Shown piece after piece: positions 37,849 through 49,161 of a DNA stretch of 64,000 bases. Source of the DNA: Neocallimastix lanati (nom. inval.). Lineage: Eukaryota > Neocallimastigomycota > Neocallimastigomycetes > Neocallimastigales > Neocallimastigaceae. Each line of letters starts with the position of its first letter. Position 1 is the first letter of the stretch. Where the stretch lies: contig JACVTC010000042.1 in the NCBI GenBank assembly GCA_016946835.1, positions 600,001 through 664,000 on the forward strand. Direction: 5' to 3'. The translations under genes were made by a program, and so were the position numbers. The notes beneath the pieces were generated by a model that was not told the origin of the DNA, made no database searches, and saw only the letters and a program-made list of their open reading frames with translations.

Positions 37849-38925
37849 ATGTATGATCAATTAGAAATAAGTGAAACTAGTAAAGAAAAAAAAAACCAAA
37901 TAATTGTAAACAGAAAATATAAATTTAATTTATGTTATATAACGATTAATACAAAAATATTCAAATGTACTAAATATAAAACAATTAAAAAATGTAAATC
38001 TTACATTATTATAACTGATAATAATATAGTAATAAAATATGAAAACAAACATACTCATCCAGGAAAAGAATATGATACATCTAGATCAATAGTAAAATAT
38101 AATATGAAAAATGAAATTATAAAAACTTCAATCATATATGATATAAATCCAAAACATATATATAATGAAATATCTGAAGAAATTGGATTGATATGCCCTG
38201 AATATAATTCAATTAAATCTCAAATATCAGGATATATAAAAAAACAACTATCTCCTGATATATCAAAATTTAATGAAATTCCAGATGAATCTGAATATTT
38301 TATAAACGAAAGAGATGAAAATTTTATGATATACAAAAATTATAATATTATAATTTTTCAATCATCATTCCCCATTTCAAACAGAATTGTTTATTAAATA
38401 CAACGAAAATATGTTTGCTGATGGTACATTTTATATTGCACCAATATTTGGTTATCAAGTATTTATAACAAGAATATATGCTCCAGAAATAAATAGTTTT
38501 TATACTACATCACTATCTATATTAAATAATAAAGAATAAGCAACCTATGAACTATTATTTGAAGAATTAAAAAAGAATGCAAGTAAATATAATAATAATA
38601 TTATAGTTACACCAAAAATTTTGCATTGTGATTTTGAAAAAGGTTTATCCAATGCTGCCATTAAAATATTTCCTAATATTACTATTAAATATTGTGTATG
38701 GCATTATAAAAGATCGTTTGAAGTTCAAAAAAACAGATTATGTTATAATGAAGTTGAAAGTAATCATAAAATTTATTTGTTTTATAAAACTATTACAATT
38801 TTTCCTTTTATAAATCCTGAATATATATTTGATATTTATAATTATATTAAAATTATACGTCAAATATATAATTATTTTTATTTTTTAAATTTTTTGGAAT
38901 ATTTTAATTTTGACAAATTCTTTTT
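37849..38925 (+). pseudogene. FLYWCH-MULE transposase, broken, plus arm of inverted pair
   Basis: Starts MYDQLEISETSKEKKNQIIV and aligns along its length with the intact protein at 60.8 kb. The FLYWCH-type zinc finger is present (Cys residues in FKCTKYKTIKKC and the HTHPG pair). The first 182 codons end at 38397 through a frameshift at CCCC near 38370. Coding continues in another frame with MFADGTFYIAP (first catalytic Asp). It is stopped by TAA at 38537-38539, where the intact copy has CAA (Gln230). The second Asp (LHCDFEKGLSNAA) and the CxxH motif (YCVWH) are kept. It ends near residue 358 at the fusion with the reverse copy; the catalytic Glu and the C terminus are missing. Confidence 0.75.
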
Positions 38926-39922
38926 ATTATAATATAAATATCAAATATATAGTTAGGGTTTATAAACGGTAAGTTCGAAATAGCTTTATAATAAATATAT
39001 ACATCATTATTATTCTTCACTTCATGATAACATAATATATTTTTTTGTTTTTCTAATGATCTTTTGTAATGCCAAACATAATATTTAATATTTATATTGG
39101 GAAAAACTTTTTTTGCGGCATTAGATATACCTTGTTCAAAATCACAATGAAAATTAATTGTAGTAATTAATGTATTACTCCTAAATTTATTTGCATTTTT
39201 TTTATTTCTTTAAATAATGTTTCATATGTAGATTGTTTTTTATTTTTTAATATAGAAATGGAAGTAGTGTAAAACATATTAAATTCGCCAACATAAGTTC
39301 TTGTTATAAATAACTGATAACTAAATTTCGGTGCTGCATAAAATGTACCGTCCGCAAATATTTTTTTATGATAATTCGAAAATAAATATGCTTGGAATGG
39401 TGATTGAAAGATTATTAGATCAGTATTTTTAAATATCATAAAATTTTCATTTCTTTTCGTTTTATAATATTCTGATTCAATGGGAATATCATCAAAACTT
39501 TTTATGTTTGGAGGAAATTATTTATTTATATTTCTTATTATTTGAGATCTAATTGTACTATATTCGGGACATATAAGTCCCATTTCTTGAGAAACGGCAT
39601 TAAATATATGTTTAGGTTTTATATCCATAAGAATTGATTTTTTCTTAATTTCTTCCTTAATTTTATGCTTTGCTACTGATATAGACACATCAATTTCTTT
39701 TTCGAGATGGTTATGTAAACTTTCATATTTTAAAACCTCCTTTTTATCATTTAAAATAATTAAAGATTTACATTTATTTAAAGTCTTATATTCAGTGCAT
39801 CTATAAATTTTTGATTTATCTTTCCTTTGAAATGAAAAATTAAATTTGTGTTTTTTATTAATAATAATTTGTTCATTTCCTCGATTTTTTTCACTTATTT
39901 CAATTTCTATATTGTCTTTCAT
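38926..39922 (-). pseudogene. FLYWCH-MULE transposase, broken, minus arm of inverted pair
   Basis: Starts MKDNIEIEISEKNRGNEQII at 39922. The FLYWCH finger (YRCTEYKTLNKCKS...HNHLE) is present. TAA at 39518-39520 replaces Gln136, which is CAA in both other copies. Coding continues to MIFKNTDLIIFQSPFQA, FADGTFYAAP (first Asp) and, after a frameshift near 39170, HCDFEQGISNAAKKVF (second Asp). The CxxH Cys is Tyr (YYVWH). It ends at about residue 332, tail-to-tail with the plus copy. It is inactive. Confidence 0.75.
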
Positions 39923-40380
39923 TAATAATTAAAATTTTTCAATAAAATATTTTAATAAATATACTTTTAAATGCTTTGAAACTTTTTTTTTTTTGTAATA
40001 TTTAAAATAATAAACCTTTTTTTTAATTAATTATATAATTATTTAAATAATTATTTAATTATTAATTATTTATTATTTCTTTATTTACTATTTTATTTAT
40101 TTATTTTTATTTTTATTTTTTTTTTTTATTTTTTATTTTTTATTTTTTTTTATTTTTTTTATTTTTTAATGCTTAAAAATTTAATTTTTATTTATTTTTA
40201 TTTTATTTTTCAATGCTTAAAAAAAAAGTTTTCTTATTTCTTATTTTTATTTTATTTTTCAATGTTTAAAAAAAAAGTTTTCTTATTTCTTATTTTTATT
40301 TTATTTTTTATTTTATTTTTTAATGTTAAATAGAAATACCTAACCTAATTATTATTTATTGAAGTGTTGTATTTCGCCAA
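39923..40380. other. AT-rich 5' flank of the minus MULE copy with a short tandem repeat
   Basis: T-rich sequence containing a repeated segment AATGYTTAAAAAAAAAGTTT + TCTTATTTCTTATTTT at about 40210-40320 (two to three copies). No gene is seen. Confidence 0.5.
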
Positions 40381-40399
40381 AAGTTGAAATTCGTCCAGT

Positions 40400-40715
40400 T
40401 GAATTTCGCCAAATTCTTGGTGGCGTATTATATATAATATTTTTTATTTAAATAAATAAATAAATAATAATTAAATAAATATTTTATTTTACAATAATTT
40501 CATATTTTAATATATATATTTGATAATAAAACATAAAAAAATTGAAAAATAAAAAAAAAAAAATAAAATAAAAAAATAAAATATATCACATTTTAAATAT
40601 TTTTAATAATTATTTTATCAAAGAAATTATATGTGCCATTTTATTTTAATGTTTTAAATATATTCATACATAAAAAATTTATAATATAATTAATTTTTAA
40701 AGCCACATTTCGAAA
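40400..40715. mobile_element. MITE-like element related to MULE ends
   Basis: The left part (TGGTGGCGTATTATATATAA at about 40419-40438 and the next 100 bp) matches 60073-60185 at the intact MULE. The right end AAAGCCACATTTCGAAA near 40698-40714 matches the relic at 37251 and the right end of the 9.8-kb MITE. Preceding sequence is rich in CGCCAAA words. There is no coding capacity, and the ends are approximate. Confidence 0.45.
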
Positions 40716-40884
40716 TATTTACAGAATTATTTGGCTTGAAATAATCCTTTAAATATTAAACAAGAATTTATATTAATTATTAATTATATAATTATATATT
40801 ATTTATAATTAAATAAATAATATTTTTAATTATTGAAATGTAAATAACTGAAATTGAGATTTCAATTTAGTTATAATTTCTACA
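40716..40884 (-). mobile_element. Start of a gypsy LTR (minus orientation) with polypurine tract
   Basis: On the minus strand, the purine tract GGAGGGCGT (40885-40893) is followed by TGTAGAAATTATAAC, a TG-initiated LTR start. The next bases form a hairpin-prone sequence (ATAACTGAAATTG / CAATTTAGTTAT). The same organisation, GGAAGGGCAT then TGTTAAGATAATAAC, occurs at 57772. Confidence 0.45.
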
Positions 40885-41424
40885 ACGCCCTCCTATAAAA
40901 ATCTGATTCAAGACGATTTTTGCTTAAATTTTTATAAAATTTTTTGAAATTTGGTAAATTAAAATTTTTTTAATTTTTGAAGGAAGAATCCTTTTAAAAT
41001 TTTATAGGAAATCCTTTTTAAGTAACCATTTTAATGAAAATTTGAAATTTTTAAAATTTAATAAAATTAAAATTTTGTTAAGAAAGTTGATGATAAGGAA
41101 TATAAATAATAATAATTTTTTGAATGTATTGGATTAAAAATTTTTGAAATTGAAATTTTAAAATTTTATTTTCAATAACTTTTAAATTATGGTAATTAAC
41201 TTTTAAAAAATTGAAAATTATAATATTTTATGAAATTATGAATTATATTGAATAATAAATTAATTGTGAAACGTGTGACATTGCTATGTTTATGAATTTT
41301 GAAATTTTGAAATTTTGAAATTTAAATTTAACTATAAAATTAATAATAAAAAAAAATAATTTTTTTTAATTATACGTAATCAAAGTAAACTTCCTTCCAT
41401 TCATTAAATATAATAATTAAATGT

Positions 41425-41700
41425 CTTGATTTCTTGGGTTGTTTTCAACTTCTTCTGAAGGAACCAAATCATTTGTATTTTTATACTTATACCTTACACG
41501 ATATTCATAACATTTTTTCTTATAGTTAGTCCTAAATCCAAAGATATCTCTATAATATCCTTAATAGATTCGTCATGAGATCTTCTTTTACTATATTCTG
41601 GAAGAGTAAGAATGAAAGGCTTGAACCCGGATATATGGAATACTGGATGGTGTTTAGGGAAAGGAGATCTTTTTAAATCTATTTTGTAATTATTATCAAA
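41425..41700 (-). pseudogene. C-terminal end of a Ty3/gypsy pol (chromodomain region)
   Basis: The minus strand reads KIDLKRSPFPKHHPVFHISG then FKPFI and LPEYSKRRSHDESIKDII. After a frameshift near 41510 it continues YEYRVRYKYKNTNDLVPSEE. The HPVFHIS-LKP and YxVRYKG...WxPxExL words are the typical end of gypsy integrase followed by a chromodomain. The 540 bp between this and the polypurine tract at 40885 would be the 3' untranslated part. The rest of the element is missing at 41.7 kb. Confidence 0.65.
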
Positions 41701-41707
41701 GCTTCAG

Positions 41708-42620
41708 TGTAAAGATTTAATAAATCTTTAATACATTAAAAAGTTTAATTTTTCGTACAATTAATTTATTTAATGTATATGAAATTTTTATTTATTTAAT
41801 GTGTCAAAATAATGAGTAATTTAATATAATACTAAATATAATTTTAATATAAATATTGACCAATTATTTATTTACTGTAAAGATGTGATTATTCCAATCA
41901 CATTTTAAATTAAAAATTTTTCTTGTGTAATTCAAAAATGTAAATTATTCTTTGATTTATAAAATAATAAACAAAGTAAATAAATCATATGAACTAAATT
42001 TTTGAATTATATTCTTTAAGCCACAAGACAAATTTTTAATGTAATAATTTTTATAAAATTTAATTCTGAGAAAATTATTGTTTTAAAATAATTTAAATGA
42101 ATTAATTAAAGTTTAAAACAAAATAAATTAATAATTTATTTTAAATTAAGTTTTAAAATTTAATCATGACTCTTTTAACATTGTTTTTAAATCGAAAATA
42201 AATAAAGACTTTACTTATAATATTAAAATAATAAATAGATAATAAATATACTTAATTTTAATTATTTAGTATTTAGTTTAATTAATAATTATATTTTTCT
42301 AAATCTAGCTATAGTTTATAAATTTGTTATTTAATAAAATTCATTAGGATAGTTTTATATTAAAATATATGTAATTTAAATAAAATAATATATTATCAAT
42401 GTATTTAGAAAAAGTATAAATGGAAGATACCTTTCACATTTTTTTTTTGATGTAATTGTTATTGAACAAATAACTATTAATAAATATTAAATATTAATAA
42501 AATATATTTTTAATAAAAAAATTTTTTAAAATAAAATTTATTGTGTCTTTGTTATTGTAATCTGTTTTAGTGTCTCCTTTTGCAATAACAATTACCTTTT
42601 CCTGGATAAAATACGTTACA
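41708..42620 (+). mobile_element. Putative 5' LTR of Ty3/gypsy element B
   Basis: Begins TGTAAAGATT and ends ACGTTACA, a TG...CA structure with 5-bp inverted ends. It contains a TATA box (AGTATAAATGG near 42413). It ends 279 bp before the gag start of element B. No second copy was found for comparison, so the boundaries are tentative. Confidence 0.35.
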
Positions 42621-42855
42621 ATAACTTGAAAGCTACCAAGTGGAATTAGTCAAAAATCTACCGAGTGGAAATTAGTATTAAAATTAGTATTAAAATTTAA
42701 TCAAAAAAAAATATAACATTTCAAAATTAATAAACTATTTATAAAAAATTAGTATACTCGACCGTCACCATACATAATTGGACAGAGACCTGGTCGACTT
42801 TACTGATATAATTATAAAGTTATTAATTTTGAGAAAGCAAAACAAAAAAAAAAAA

Positions 42856-42886
<31 letters not shown>

Positions 42887-42899
42887 AAATTTTCTTAAA

Positions 42900-45800
42900 T
42901 TGGAAAACTTAGAAAGACTCTTTGAAACATTATCCTTGGAAGAGATAATGGAGAATCACGAAGAAAACGATGTATTTGGTGTAATTAATAAGCCTCCATC
43001 ATTTACTGGAAGAAAATGCGACCTTGAGGGATTCCTTATAAGGGCAGAACTAGCAATGGAATCACGACCAAATCAATTTAATAACGATGCAGCAAGAGTA
43101 AGATTCCTAATTTCTTACATGCTTGGGAAACCTTTAGAATGGGTCTCTTGCTTGCGTAGAAATAATAGCCCATTACTTAACTCATACGATGACTTCGTGA
43201 AAGAGTTAAAATCAAACTTCGGTGATTATACCAGCGAATCCATTGTTGCCAATAGTAAGCTGTGTAGTATTTATCAGAAGAAGAATGGGCACATATTTGA
43301 ATATATTTCAGAGTTCCAAAGGATAGCTCAATACTCTGACTTTAATGAAAGTGCAAAAATATATATGTTTATTAGAGGATTAAAACAACGATTAAGAAAG
43401 AAACTTGCTTTAATCGATCCAAATCCTAGATCTCTTGCTAGATTAACTACTACAGTATTAAATATAGAAAGCTTAATCAGAAGAAACGAAAAGGTAGAAT
43501 TCTTTAGTAATACTGCTGCGCATAACGACCCAATGGACATTGACCTTTACCGTATAAAAAGAAGTCCCAACGAGAGAAAATATACTTACCGTCCAATAAA
43601 GTATAAAGAAGAAAAGAGAGATTATTCATAAGAAAGAAAGAAGGGCGTTTGTTTCCTATGTAAACAACCGGACATCTTAAATTCAATTGTCCAAATAAGA
43701 TAAAGCCTAAAAACTTAAGGTTAATTATGAAGGGAAAGGATATCGATGATAGTGTTATGGGAACCTTTTCAAATATGCGTAGAATAAGAAGACTTACTGG
43801 ACAAGAAGAACTTTTAATGATGAGGGAAGTTACTTGTGAAGACAAAAATCACCAAAAAACAAATATTTTAGATTTTTTTTATCAAGAGTAATGAGATTGA
43901 AGAAATCAAGGTTAAGGTTCTTATTGACTTTGGATCCGACTTAAATTTTATCCATCCGGAGGTCGTAAAGAAACTTGGTATTAAGACCGAAAGGATCAAC
44001 AAGTCTTTTAGCGTCTCAGGACTTGGATATGGAATCGCTAATATCACTAAAGAAACTGAAAAATATATTCTACGTTATAAGAACCACTTAGAAATTATTC
44101 AATTTTATGTTCTCCGAATCCCAGATGTAGATGTGATTCTAGGACTACCTTGGATTGATAAACACAGTCCAAGTAATTACCATGATGCTAAGAAAATCGC
44201 TTTTAGTTCTGGTTTTTGTGCTCGCCATTGTAAAAATGGAAAAAGAAGAAGAAGCAAAAGAAAAAGGACTACTAAGAGGAATAAACTGGCTTTCCTTGAA
44301 CAAGAACTTAAAGTAACTGATGAAGAGAAAAAGGAATAGCCATCCTATTCAAGATCCACTATAAAATACTATTCTGACTCCGAACCCGAACCCGAACCAT
44401 ATTTCAAAAGACGAGTTGTTCGAATTATAAATGATGAATCCGATAGCGATTATGATTTAGATGACAATTTTATGTACGATAGTATTAGTGAAAGTGAATT
44501 AGAAAAAAGTTTAGAATGTGAAAATGATAGTGATAGTATAGTTAATGACTCATGTAATAATATTAATGTTTCATGTAAAAAATTTAAATCTTGTAACGAA
44601 AATGAAAATTTAAATAAAAATCAAAATTCGGTCACCGTACCAATCATCTATTTAGATTATAAAGAAGTGTTTAATGAAAAAAATTGTAATGTGTTACTTC
44701 CACATAGAGTATATGATTATGAGATAAATTTAAAAGATAATTCAATTTTATTTTATGGTCCTTTGTATCCTTTGACGGAATTAGAGCGTGAAGAATTAAA
44801 GAAACAATTAAAGGAATTATTAGATAAAGAATTCATTAGAAAATCCACTTCTTCTGCTAGTGCTCCAGTTCTATTTGTTAGAAAAAAAGATAGTACATTA
44901 CGTTTAGTTATCGATTATAGAAAGTTAAATGAAATGACGATACGTAATTCATATCCTTTACCTTTAATTAGTGAACTACTTGATAGAGTTAAAGGTGCTA
45001 AAATATTTACGAAACTAGATTTAAAATCTTCATATAATCTAGTCCGTATTAAAGAAGGCGATGAATATAAAACTGCCTTTAGAACCAGATATGGGCATTT
45101 TGAATTCTTAGTTATGCCTTTCGGACTAAAGAATGCACCTGCTACTTTTCAGCACTTTATCAATGATGTTCTCAGTGATTATTTAGATGATTTCGTCATT
45201 TCTTATATTGATGATATTCTTATCTTTTCCAATAATATCGAAAAGCATCACATACATGTTAAAAAGGTATTAAAAAAATTACTTAAAAATAATTTAGTTG
45301 TGAAATTGGAAAAATGTGAATTTGATAAATCGGAAACCACTTTCCTTGGCTATGTAATTTCGAAAGATGGATTTAAAATGGATAATGAAAAAGTTAAAGC
45401 AATTTTAGAATGGCCTTCTCCAACAAACGTTAAGGAAGTCCAATCGTTCATCGGTCTTTGCAATTATTATCGTCTTTTCATAAAAGATTTTGCTAAAATC
45501 GTAAATCCTATTCACAAACTCACCAGAAAAAATGTTCAATTTGTTTGGGGTAAAGATCAATAAGACGCTTTCGAAAAGTTAAAGCATTTATTTACTTCTG
45601 CTCCTATCTTAAGAAATCCTGACAGCGATAAACCTTTTATAGTTGAAAGTGATGCTAGTAACTATGCTGTTGGAGCTGTATTATCTCAAGAATTTGAAGG
45701 TAAATTACATCCTGTTGCATTTCTCTCGAAAAGTTTAACTAAATGTCAGAGGAATTACCAAATTTATGATAAAGAATTGTTAGCAATCAAATTAGTACTT

Positions 45801-45923
45801 GAGGAATGGCGACATTATTTAGAAGGTGCTTGACATCAATTTATCGTTTATACTGATCATAAAAATCTTACTTTCTGTAAAGGAAATTTGAGTGTTCCAA
45901 TACTAAAGGGACACTTAGAATAA
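42900..45923 (+). pseudogene. Ty3/gypsy element B: Gag, protease, RT and RNase H, lightly damaged
   Basis: The Gag domain lies at 42900-43631 (WVSCLRRNNSPLL, HIFEYISEFQRIAQYSD). A TAA at 43629-43631 and a one-base slip near 43672 break the CCHC knuckle (VCFLCKQP...). Protease is VLIDFGSDLNFIHPEVV at about 43914-43964, followed by VILGLPWIDKH. A TAG at 44337-44339 interrupts an otherwise continuous frame into RT (44472-45563; LDLKSSYNLVRI, MPFGLKNAPATFQ, YIDDILIFS). TAA at 45561-45563, TGA at 45831-45833 and TAA at 45921-45923 interrupt RNase H ([25 protein letters not shown]). Integrase is absent. A sampled line at 43021-43080 has 24 G/C of 60. Few defects mean recent inactivation. Confidence 0.8.
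44472..45563 (+). CDS. Reverse transcriptase frame of element B
   Basis: Longest open stretch of element B, 363 residues. After an acidic Asn/Ser-rich spacer (about 1-58), the RT domain runs from about residue 75 to 345. Motifs in order: LVIDYRKLNEMT (145-156), KLDLKSSYNLVRIK with the first catalytic Asp at 183, MPFGLKNAPATFQ (215-227), YIDDILIFS with the catalytic DD at 247-248, and FLGYVIS (291-297). FIGLCNYYRLFIKDF (326-340) marks the connection to RNase H. All RT catalytic residues are intact. The ATG is internal to pol, not a natural start. The stop is TAA, where relatives usually have Gln (KDQ*DAFEKLK). Confidence 0.75.
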   Translation: MYDSISESELEKSLECENDSDSIVNDSCNNINVSCKKFKSCNENENLNKNQNSVTVPIIYLDYKEVFNEKNCNVLLPHRVYDYEINLKDNSILFYGPLYPLTELEREELKKQLKELLDKEFIRKSTSSASAPVLFVRKKDSTLRLVIDYRKLNEMTIRNSYPLPLISELLDRVKGAKIFTKLDLKSSYNLVRIKEGDEYKTAFRTRYGHFEFLVMPFGLKNAPATFQHFINDVLSDYLDDFVISYIDDILIFSNNIEKHHIHVKKVLKKLLKNNLVVKLEKCEFDKSETTFLGYVISKDGFKMDNEKVKAILEWPSPTNVKEVQSFIGLCNYYRLFIKDFAKIVNPIHKLTRKNVQFVWGKDQ

Positions 45924-46380
45924 GTAAACTTAACACAAGAATTAGTAAACACAAAATATTAATATTGGAGCACTTGATTCCTTTGTTGATTAGGAAGGTC
46001 GGTGCTGAAATATTAGTAATATTGGTTTTATTTATTATTTTATTTATTTAATTATTTATTTAAAAATTGTTTTATTAGAAAGATGTTTTATTACTAATAA
46101 TAATGAACTACGATAAAAGCACGAAGAGAAATATTTTCAAATGCAGATTTATACCTATTTATACTTTTTTCGGAAAAACAGTTTTCATGATTTTGAAAAA
46201 TTATAGAATTTTGGAAAATTCGTTTAAAACCGATTTTAGCCACAAAATTAGAAACTAATAGAAAGAAGAAATAAAATAGAATAAAATATAATTTTATCTA
46301 TTAAGAATTTCTATAAAATTCTTTAAAGGCAATACAGAAAGAAATATTTAAAAAATGATATTAAAAATTATTAAAATTTG
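45924..46380. other. 3' flank of element B, no integrase
   Basis: No integrase motif is found in any frame. The element is truncated after RNase H and grades into AT-rich DNA. Confidence 0.5.
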
Positions 46381-46384
46381 GTTT

Positions 46385-46440
46385 GAGTGTGAGTCGAACC
46401 CAAATAGTTTGATTCATGGTCATAGCTCTAGCCACTATGT
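46385..46440 (-). tRNA. tRNA-like relic with A and B boxes
   Basis: The minus strand carries TAGTGGCTAGAGC (46425-46437, A-box-like) and, 24 bases on, GGTTCGACTC (46391-46400, matching the B-box consensus). The anticodon arm would be weak and the loop lacks U33; T- and acceptor stems do not pair convincingly. It is probably a tRNA pseudogene or tRNA-derived fragment, not a working tRNA. Confidence 0.25.
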
Positions 46441-48679
46441 ATAGATTTTCTTTTATAAAATTCTGGTAAAGAACGAACATATAATGGATTATTAATTAAA
46501 ATTTCAACTTACTTTAGAATCCATTATATTATTCTTTACTTAATATTACTTTACTATATTTTCTATACTAAAATATTTTCTAAATATATTTTTTTTTATA
46601 TTTTTATTAAAAGTTTCTAAAATATTATCAATAATTCTATATTTTTATTATTAATATCAATATCTATAATTTAACCTTAAATTTTATTATTTTATTAAAG
46701 TGTTTATTATCAATATTAATATTTTATTTTTATTTTCAAATATATTATTATATTATTATTATATTGTATCAATATTAAACTTGTATTCTTTTTAGTATTT
46801 TATTTTATTTTTAAATTGATTATTTAATATTTTTATTTCCCACAAATAAAATCAAATCTTAATAGATTAATAATAAATATTAAATATATTATAGTTTTTA
46901 AATTTATTTTATATAAAATATAAGAATATTATATTAACATTCTTGATTAAAATAACTTTATTTTTCTGTAAAATCTTTTTAAATTTTGTTTGTTACTTTT
47001 CGTATATATTAAATAATTTAGTTTTAGTATATGAAAAATAATATAAAATTATATAAACAAAATTTATTAAAATAAAAATACTTATGAATTAGTTAATTTA
47101 AATTAATATAAAATTTTAAGTAATTAGTAATAGTAAATATTTTTTTTAAATATGATAATAAAATGTAGAAAGGCTTTACATGTTTATTTTTTTTTCAAAA
47201 AGTATAAATAAGTGAAGTTTTTCAATAATTAAAATGTAGACAGAAAAATATTAAAAATAAATAATTAAATAAAAATTCTAATAAAATCCGAACCATAACA
47301 ATTCTAATAAATCTTGGTTATAAATAGATTTTTATTTTATTATTTGATTTTATAAAAATTGTTTTATATACTTTATAAATATATATAAGTATATAAATCT
47401 TTATTAATTTATTGATTCATTTATTATTAAAAATTTATTTTATTCAAAAGAGAGAGGTTAAAAATATTTTTTTTAAATTATTATTTTTATATTCTAAAAT
47501 TGGTGTAACAACAATATCCAATCAGTAATAATAATAAAATAATAATTATAATTTTATAATAAAATATTCTTTAGAAATAATAGTAAAATATTAAGAATTA
47601 TTAATAATTTATATATAATACTAATAAAATAATCTATTATTATTTATATCATAAATTTTATAATAAAATTAAAAATTTTTTATATATATAAATATATATA
47701 TATTTTTAATAAATAAACGTAATTATAGTTATTATTTATCAATTTTTGTAAGAAATACAAACAAATATATTAATAATTTATTTACATTTCTTAGTTTGTT
47801 AAGATTATATTTGGTTTTAATATAACTTGGTTGGAATGCTTTAAACTAATAACTTCTTTATAATAATTAAATTTTATTTTATCAGTGTTCTTATAGAATT
47901 TTGTTATATTTTTATTTTATTATTTTATTTGATTTTATTTAATAATATTTTTTAATGAATGAAGTTATCAGATTATTAAAATATTAATAATCTTACGAAG
48001 ATTATTTAAAACAATTAATTCACTATTCTTTTATACATAAAAAATAAACAATTAAAAAGTTATATAAAATAATAAACAATAGTTTAAAAAGTTAGATAAT
48101 AATAAATAAAAAATAAACAATTAATTATACTTTAAAAAGTATAAATTATATTCAACAATTTTATTATTATTATTATTATTTAATAATAATAAATAATATA
48201 TATTTATATTGTAAAAGGATTTTGAGGCGTATGATCATACTAAATAATTATTAATTTGTTATGGTAATGAGGCTTATATAGCTCATCGAGTTATATCCTT
48301 TACATAGTTATAATTTATTTAATTTAATATTTATTTATACATTTAATAATATAGTCATTTTATTTAATTTTATATTTATTTATACACTTAATAATTATAT
48401 TTATCTTATTTAATTTATAATCATTTATTCACTTATATTTATATATTAGTTAGAAAACAATATTAAGGTTTTCCCAAGTTAATTGGTTTTACTTAATATT
48501 GATTCATCTAGAGTTTTTCCGCTAATCTTTTCTCTAGATGTTAAAAAGTTAAGGTTAGCAAAACTTTCAATAAATTATTTAATTTTATATTTTTTTTTGT
48601 AAATTATAATTTTTATTTTAAACTTACTACTTCCTTTATAATAATGAATTTGTATAAATTCATTAAGTAAAGGGAGCAA
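46441..48679. other. AT-rich spacer with scattered element traces
   Basis: No gene is recognised. An inverted repeat TATAATGGATT/AATCCATTATA lies at about 46480-46535. A TATA-like AGTATAAATAAG near 47203 and a 12-bp palindrome GTATGATCATAC near 48229 also stand out. The segment ends in the purine tract AAAGGGAGCAA (48669-48679), directly before an LTR start. Confidence 0.45.
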
Positions 48680-49153
48680 TGTAAGAAATTTAGATAAATT
48701 TATTATAAAATTTATCTATCATTCTTATTTAATACATTAATTTAATACATTAAATTATCGTATTTATTTTAACCAATAATATTTATTTATTAATTTATAT
48801 ATATTTGATTCTCTTGAGTTCTCTTCGAGAAATCAAGAGTTATTATTTTAGAATTTTTATAATAAATAATAATTCAAATAAAATAATTAATTAATAAACA
48901 AAACCCTTTTTAATAAAACATATTTTATAAATATTTGTGTCTTTTATTCCTTTTGTGTTATTGTTTATTATAAACTTTCTATAATAAACTCTATCTTATA
49001 TTTAAGTTAAGTATAATTATTTATTTGTATTATTTTATATTTATTTAATTATATTTAATTTTATTTTCTCAAATTAATGTTAATTAGTAATAATTAATGT
49101 TAATTTGTAGTTAAGAAATTATTTATAATTAATTTTATAAGTAATTTCTTACA
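48680..49153 (+). mobile_element. LTR, 474 bp, hairpin family copy 2
   Basis: Starts TGTAAGAAATT and ends AATTTCTTACA, perfect 11-bp inverted ends. The purine tract AAAGGGAG lies just upstream, as for a 3' LTR. It contains the conserved hairpin at 48811-48839 and an AATAAACTCTA signal near 48986. No target duplication is visible (AGCAA versus ATTTT), so it is a remnant of a larger element or recombined. Confidence 0.65.
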
Positions 49154-49161
49154 ATTTTAGG

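Noticed and set aside
33052-45923. TAA/TAG at Gln positions as a sign of a reassigned (ciliate-like) genetic code
   Set aside because: The intact copia, MULE and CBM18 frames use only CAA/CAG for Gln and end at TAA; a reassigned code in DNA this AT-rich would show many in-frame TAA codons.
46480-46535. Inverted repeat TATAATGGATT/AATCCATTATA as a transposon end pair
   Set aside because: The arms are only about 40 bp apart with no element between them; a similar TAAAGAA...TTCTTTA pattern near 59771-59826 is weak and AT-rich.
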